From contig JAEYFY010000190.1 in NCBI GenBank assembly GCA_023454395.1, forward strand, positions 1-9,316: DNA of 9,316 nucleotides, read 5' to 3'. A program made the translations under genes and the position numbers. Below are positions 6,022 through 9,316 of the stretch, one piece after another. The notes below the pieces were generated by a model. The model saw only the letters and a list, made by a program, of their open reading frames with translations, made no database searches and was not told the origin of the DNA. The first letter of the stretch is position 1. Each line of letters opens with the position of its first letter. Source of the stretch: Pseudomonadota bacterium. GTDB lineage: Bacteria; Pseudomonadota; Gammaproteobacteria; Enterobacterales; Enterobacteriaceae.

Positions 6022-6645
6022 TTACTTTTTTGTTAAAGTATTATAGCTTGTCATAAGATTACGATAGTCTGGAATATGATTAGCAAACAGTGTACCTAAT
6101 CCTTCAATATCATTACGCCAGTCACGGTGTAATTCACAAGCTAAACCAAACCAGTTAATTAATTGCGCCCCTGCTTTTGACATTCTATCCCACGCAGAGT
6201 CACGAGAAATGGCATTGAAAGTGCCTGAAGCATCAGTGACAACAAAGACTTCAAAACCTTCCTCAAGTGCTGATAATGCTGGGAATGCAACACAAACTTC
6301 AGTCACAACACCCGCAATAATCAGTTGTTTTTTACCCGTTGCTTTAACGGCTTTGACGAAGTCTTCATTATCCCACGCATTGATTTGACCTGGGCGAGCG
6401 ATATAAGGAGCATCTGGGAACATTTCAACGAGTTGAGGCATTAGAGGACCATTAGGACCATCCTCAAAAGAAGTCGTTAAAATGGTAGGTAAATTAAAGT
6501 ATTTAGCGGCATTAGCTAATGCTAATACATTATTATTGAATTTATCAGGCTCGATATCTCTGACTAAAGAGAGTAATCCAGCTTGATGGTCTACCAACAA
6601 AACAGCGGCATTATTTTTATCAATACGATGATATTTAAAGCTCAT
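6022..6645 (-). CDS. ycaC: Isochorismatase-fold cysteine hydrolase YcaC
   Basis: The 207-aa product matches E. coli YcaC (208 aa) almost end to end from memory, with long shared runs such as LLSLVRDIEPDKF, IARPGQINAWDNEDF and TEVCVAFPALSA. It is a cytoplasmic isochorismatase-like hydrolase that forms octamers in E. coli; its physiological substrate is unknown. Asp19 (LLVDHQAGL) and the nucleophile Cys118 (VVTEVC) are catalytic. I use the ATG at 6645: GGAG lies 6 nt upstream and the protein then starts MSFKYHRIDKNNAA as the family does. A start at 6681 would add 12 non-conserved residues. It may be the first gene of a ycaC-oxidase transcript. Its upstream region carries a TTGACA -35 and two perfect palindromes, suggesting regulation by a dimeric repressor or activator. 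Confidence 0.93.
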   Translation of the reverse strand: MSFKYHRIDKNNAAVLLVDHQAGLLSLVRDIEPDKFNNNVLALANAAKYFNLPTILTTSFEDGPNGPLMPQLVEMFPDAPYIARPGQINAWDNEDFVKAVKATGKKQLIIAGVVTEVCVAFPALSALEEGFEVFVVTDASGTFNAISRDSAWDRMSKAGAQLINWFGLACELHRDWRNDIEGLGTLFANHIPDYRNLMTSYNTLTKK

Positions 6646-6682
6646 AATAATCTCCGATAGTATAATAGAGGTAAGACTCAAT

Positions 6683-6711
6683 TAAATCATAGCACCAAAT
6701 TTACATGTCAA
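6683..6711 (-). promoter_or_regulatory. Candidate sigma-70 promoter of ycaC
   Basis: On the minus strand, a perfect TTGACA (6711-6706) is followed 17 nt later by GATTTA (6688-6683), a weak -10. A better-looking TATGAT (6691-6686) lies only 14 nt away. It is 38-66 nt upstream of the ATG at 6645. The -35 is convincing, the -10 is not. Confidence 0.4.
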
Positions 6712-6734
6712 TATTCAGATTAATTTAAATTTGA

Positions 6735-6751
6735 GTTTATTTATAATAAAC
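6735..6751. promoter_or_regulatory. 17-bp perfect palindrome GTTTATT-TAT-AATAAAC
   Basis: A 7-bp inverted repeat with a 3-nt centre, about 24 bp upstream of the ycaC -35 box, at a typical activator position. AT-rich DNA makes short dyads common, so its value lies in its position and its neighbour at 6774-6801. No regulator is recognised. Confidence 0.4.
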
Positions 6752-6773
6752 AATAAATTATAAATCTTTATTT

Positions 6774-6801
6774 TTAATTAAATATCACGATATTTAATTA
6801 A
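6774..6801. promoter_or_regulatory. 28-bp perfect palindrome upstream of ycaC, possible operator
   Basis: The arms TTAATTAAATATC (6774-6786) and GATATTTAATTAA (6789-6801) are perfect 13-bp inverted repeats around the dinucleotide AC. The size and tight centre suit a dimeric regulator. With almost no G or C it would make a poor terminator stem. It lies about 130 bp upstream of the ycaC ATG. The binding protein is unknown to me. Confidence 0.5.
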
Positions 6802-6933
6802 CTGTTTATTGCTTTATATAAATTCATTTCGTTGAAAAGAATTATAAGTGCAACCATTCTTAAATGAATCTAAAGATTATTGTTTTAACCATTCAAAAAT
6901 TTTGTATGAAGTTTTAGAGCAGGAAAAAAAGAT

Positions 6934-6957
6934 AAAAAAACCCCCGCGGGCGGGGGT
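6934..6957 (-). terminator. Rho-independent terminator of the nar operon
   Basis: The minus strand reads ACCCCCGC, two bases, GCGGGGGT, then a run of seven T including the last stem base (complement of 6934-6940). The stem lies 52 nt beyond the narI stop. This very strong GC hairpin in AT-rich surroundings marks the end of narGHJI. Confidence 0.95.
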
Positions 6958-7009
6958 GAGATAAGCGCATTAAAAGGTCTCTAATTTACTATCAGGAGAT
7001 GGGTATTCA

Positions 7010-7687
7010 TTAATGACGATTACGCACAATTTGATAGCGACGAGTTAAATACTCAACTGGCACGCTCCAAATATGAACTAATCGACAGAATGGGAACAAT
7101 AAGAAAATCGTCATACCTAAGAAAATGTGCAATTTAAACACTAATGCAACACCTTCAAGATGAGCAGAAGCACCACCGTGGAAGGTCACAATAGATTGCG
7201 CCCAAGCCACCAGCTTCATCATTTCGCTTCCATCCATATGTTGTGCTGAGAATGGAATTGTCAGTAAACCTAACGCGACTTGAATAACCAAAAGCGTTAA
7301 GATCATGATGTCACCAAATGAAGATGTGGCCCTAACGCGTGGATTGGTTAAACGACGTTTTAATAACATCACGCCCCCCACCAGCATTAACACACCACAA
7401 CTACCACCACCAACCATTGCCATAATTTGTTTATATTCAATTGGCAGGAAAGATTCATACATCCAATGTGGTGTTAGCATTCCCAGAAAATGACCAGCAA
7501 AAATACCGAGGATCCCAACATGAAATAAGTTAGAAGCCAATCGCATATTTTTCTTGTCTAACATCTGGCTAGAGCCGGCACGCCATGTATATTGACCATA
7601 GTCATAGCGTAACCAGCTACCGATAATAAAAACGGCACCCGCAATATAGGGATAGATATCAAAAAATAACATATTGATGTAATTCAT
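7010..7687 (-). CDS. narI: Respiratory nitrate reductase 1, gamma subunit (cytochrome b)
   Basis: NarI is the di-haem b inner-membrane subunit that oxidises quinol on the periplasmic side and passes electrons to NarH/NarG. At 225 aa it has the E. coli length and the same haem ligands: His56 and His66 in the second helix, His187 and His205 in the last. Five membrane helices are evident. The start at 7687 gives [17 protein letters not shown], matching the family, with GGGAG 7 nt upstream. A longer frame to 7831 is only narJ read in another phase. ATG overlaps the narJ stop as ATGA, so translation is coupled. It is the last gene before the strong terminator at 6934-6957. Confidence 0.97.
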   Translation of the reverse strand: MNYINMLFFDIYPYIAGAVFIIGSWLRYDYGQYTWRAGSSQMLDKKNMRLASNLFHVGILGIFAGHFLGMLTPHWMYESFLPIEYKQIMAMVGGGSCGVLMLVGGVMLLKRRLTNPRVRATSSFGDIMILTLLVIQVALGLLTIPFSAQHMDGSEMMKLVAWAQSIVTFHGGASAHLEGVALVFKLHIFLGMTIFLLFPFCRLVHIWSVPVEYLTRRYQIVRNRH

Positions 7688-8409
7688 TTTTGTGCTCCCG
7701 TATCCAACGAATTCCCCACGTTGAGATATTGAACTGTCGTCTCTTGTGCAAAACGGCGCTGATGTTGGCTGATTTTGCCACTGCCACATTGCGTACCTTC
7801 TCCAAGAAACGTCACTTGTTCTTCTTCCCACACAGCATCTAATGCAGCTGGTGTATCATCTAAAGGCTCTTTTTCTACTTGAGCCGTCAGTTGTGATGCT
7901 TCTAATCCACTTTGCGAAAGGCAAAGCAACACATCAAAGAGAGCATGATAGTCACTGCCTCGCTGTTTTAAACGCTCACCTAGTAACGCCAAAATAGGCG
8001 CAATATTGTTTAGCCCTTCAATACACTCGGTTGTCGGTAAAAGCGTTAGGTACTCAAGGTAAGTCGGCAAATAGTCAGGAAGTTCACGGCTACTTAATGT
8101 GATCCCTGCTTGTTGATATTGATTGAGCAGATCAACCATTGCCTGACCACGATCGCGAGATTCACCATGAACGTGTTCAAATAACAGCAGTGATCGCGCC
8201 CGACCTCTATCAAAAAGCTCGCTGTAATTGGCTTGCGCATCTAATAACTCTTGTTGCGTTAAGGTATGAATAAATGCCATTAATTTCGCAACTTGAGTCA
8301 CAGGAAGCTCCTCAGCTTCCTGTAATGCATCGATAAGTTCGCCTCGGTTATCCCACAATTCTTGTGTGGGATAATCTAAGAGATGTGAAATAACTTTCAG
8401 AGAGATCAT
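7684..8409 (-). CDS. narJ: Nitrate reductase molybdenum cofactor assembly chaperone NarJ
   Basis: NarJ is the dedicated cytoplasmic chaperone that binds apo-NarG, allows molybdenum cofactor insertion and gates docking of NarGH onto NarI; it is not part of the final enzyme. The 241-aa product has the conserved core [39 protein letters not shown] and [17 protein letters not shown], and ends HQRRFA...QYLNVG like E. coli NarJ. The ATG at 8409 shares one base with the narH stop (TAATG) and has AGGAG 8 nt upstream. Order and spacing are those of narGHJI. The C-terminal tail is slightly longer than I recall for E. coli. Confidence 0.97.
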   Translation of the reverse strand: MISLKVISHLLDYPTQELWDNRGELIDALQEAEELPVTQVAKLMAFIHTLTQQELLDAQANYSELFDRGRARSLLLFEHVHGESRDRGQAMVDLLNQYQQAGITLSSRELPDYLPTYLEYLTLLPTTECIEGLNNIAPILALLGERLKQRGSDYHALFDVLLCLSQSGLEASQLTAQVEKEPLDDTPAALDAVWEEEQVTFLGEGTQCGSGKISQHQRRFAQETTVQYLNVGNSLDTGAQK

Positions 8410-9316
8410 TATATTTTCTCCTCTGATCGGCGTTCGTCTTGAGGTGTTCTTGATGTGATATCAATCGCATCAATACGATGGCTATTAAACAAATTAAATT
8501 TGCTATCACTGCCATGACAACCATCACCAAAGCTAAAACCACAACCATTACGTTCTGGGAAAGCTTCTCTTGCAAGTTCACGATGGCTTGATGGAATAAC
8601 AAAGCGATCTTCATAATTTGCGATAGCCAGATAACGATACATTTCTTGAGCCTGTGCTTCTGTCAAACCGACTTGCTCTAATGCACTTAAGTCCGTTTTC
8701 CCTTCTACCGTTTCAGCACGTTTATAATGACGCATCGCTAGCATACGTTTTAATGCTAATAACACAGGCGCAGTATCACCCGCGGTCAGCAAGTTAGCTA
8801 AATACTGCACAGGAATACGTAAGCTTTCTACATCAGGCAGAACGCCTGTATGTGGTAACACACCCGCATCAGCAGCAGACTGAATTGGTGATAAAGGTGG
8901 TACATACCAAACCATTGGTAAGGTGCGATATTCAGGGTGCAGTGGTAATGCCAGCTTCCAATCTACCGCCATTTTGTAAACAGGCGAACGCTGTGCTGCA
9001 TCAATCACACTTAATGGAATACCTTGCTCTTCAGCCGCTTTGATCACTTCAGGATCAAAGGGATCTAAGAAGATATCTAATTGGCTTTGGTATAAATCCT
9101 TTTCATTATCCGCACTGGCAGCTTGTGAGATTTTATCTGCGTCATACAGCATCACACCCAGATAACGAATACGTCCGACACAAGTTTCTGAGCACAGTGT
9201 TGGCTGACCAGCTTCAATACGTGGATAACAGAAAATACATTTTTCTGACTTACCACTTTTCCAGTTGAAGTAGATTTTTTTGTATGGGCATCCAGTTAAA
9301 CACATGCGCCATCCAC
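8409..9316 (-). CDS. narH: Respiratory nitrate reductase 1, beta subunit (iron-sulfur protein), C-terminal part
   Basis: NarH carries the iron-sulfur clusters that relay electrons from NarI to the molybdenum subunit NarG at the cytoplasmic face of the membrane. About 300 C-terminal residues are present; the gene continues past the right edge. The frame is open through GWRMCLTGCPYKK. Its Trp (codon 9309-9311) corresponds to the residue that replaces a cysteine in E. coli NarH (Trp220) and yields the [3Fe-4S] centre. Further cysteines follow (SEKCIFC, TLCSETC). Conserved blocks include ALPLHPEYRTLPMVWYVPPLSP, LRIPVQYLANLLTAGD and the terminal NGCGFSFGDGCHGSD. An ATG at 9303-9305 is internal and not the start. 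The TAA overlaps the narJ ATG by one base. Confidence 0.97.
   Translation of the reverse strand, partial: GWRMCLTGCPYKKIYFNWKSGKSEKCIFCYPRIEAGQPTLCSETCVGRIRYLGVMLYDADKISQAASADNEKDLYQSQLDIFLDPFDPEVIKAAEEQGIPLSVIDAAQRSPVYKMAVDWKLALPLHPEYRTLPMVWYVPPLSPIQSAADAGVLPHTGVLPDVESLRIPVQYLANLLTAGDTAPVLLALKRMLAMRHYKRAETVEGKTDLSALEQVGLTEAQAQEMYRYLAIANYEDRFVIPSSHRELAREAFPERNGCGFSFGDGCHGSDSKFNLFNSHRIDAIDITSRTPQDERRSEEKI

Larger units (their letters stand above)
6646..7009. other. Palindrome-rich intergenic region between narI and ycaC
   Basis: These 364 bases carry no ORF. They contain the ycaC leader and promoter candidate (6683-6711), a 17-bp palindrome (6735-6751), a 28-bp palindrome (6774-6801), a spaced inverted repeat ATTCATTT (6822-6829) with AAATGAAT (6862-6869), and the nar terminator (6934-6957). 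AATAAACA (6745-6752) is also repeated in inverse as TGTTTATT (6803-6810), so the two palindromes are bracketed by related octamers. The rest is AT-rich without further recognisable structure. Confidence 0.7.

Noticed and set aside
6646..6681. Longer ycaC start at 6681
   Set aside because: The extra 12 residues are not family-like and overlap the GGAG that serves the ATG at 6645.
6822..6869. 8-bp inverted repeat ATTCATTT/AAATGAAT as a possible operator or small-RNA stem
   Set aside because: A wide 32-nt spacer and pure AT-type arms make chance likely; it is mentioned only in the intergenic note.
7688..7831. 48-codon N-terminal extension of narI
   Set aside because: This is the 3' part of narJ read in another frame; the conserved NarI N-terminus begins at 7687.
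8348..8614. 88-aa minus-strand ORF spanning the narH-narJ junction
   Set aside because: Both narH and narJ are clearly coded in the other frames there, so this is a shadow.

Overview
The window looks like chromosomal DNA of a low-GC member of the Enterobacterales. Proteus or a close relative is the best guess: narHJI, fdhF, eptB and ycaC all read as close enteric orthologues, but codon use and intergenic DNA are much more AT-rich than in E. coli. This is inferred from recalled protein similarity and base composition, not from a search.

Layout, left to right. (1) Positions 1-496, minus strand: the 5' part of fdhF (formate dehydrogenase H), running off the left edge. It has an in-frame UGA selenocysteine codon followed by a SECIS-type hairpin, and a sigma-54 promoter upstream. 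(2) Positions 497-1024: a divergent intergenic region with the fdhF control elements on one side and a candidate sigma-E promoter for eptB on the other. (3) Positions 1025-2716, plus strand: eptB, an LPS phosphoethanolamine transferase, ending at a bidirectional terminator next to a 17-bp tandem repeat. (4) Positions 2847-4516, minus strand: a very AT-rich two-gene cassette. A 367-aa protein joins a putative permuted papain-fold domain (His52/Cys133) to a C-terminal calcium-binding-type domain. It overlaps by 10 bp a small exported Sel1-repeat protein. The arrangement resembles an effector with its periplasmic immunity protein and is the most interesting unit here. (5) Positions 4710-6645, minus strand: ycaC (isochorismatase-fold hydrolase) followed by a lactate-oxidase-like FMN enzyme that unusually carries a Sec signal peptide. 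The terminator behind the latter contains a perfect Haemophilus-type DNA uptake core. (6) Positions 6646-7009: a palindrome-rich intergenic region and a strong GC terminator. (7) Positions 7010-9316, minus strand: the narH-narJ-narI end of a narGHJI respiratory nitrate reductase operon, with overlapping or abutting genes; narH runs off the right edge.

Both ends are conserved anaerobic-metabolism loci (formate hydrogenlyase and nitrate respiration). The middle is a patchwork of envelope modification, a putative antagonism cassette and a periplasmic oxidase, and looks like an accessory segment built up between core genes. No tRNA, rRNA, insertion sequence or CRISPR array was seen.
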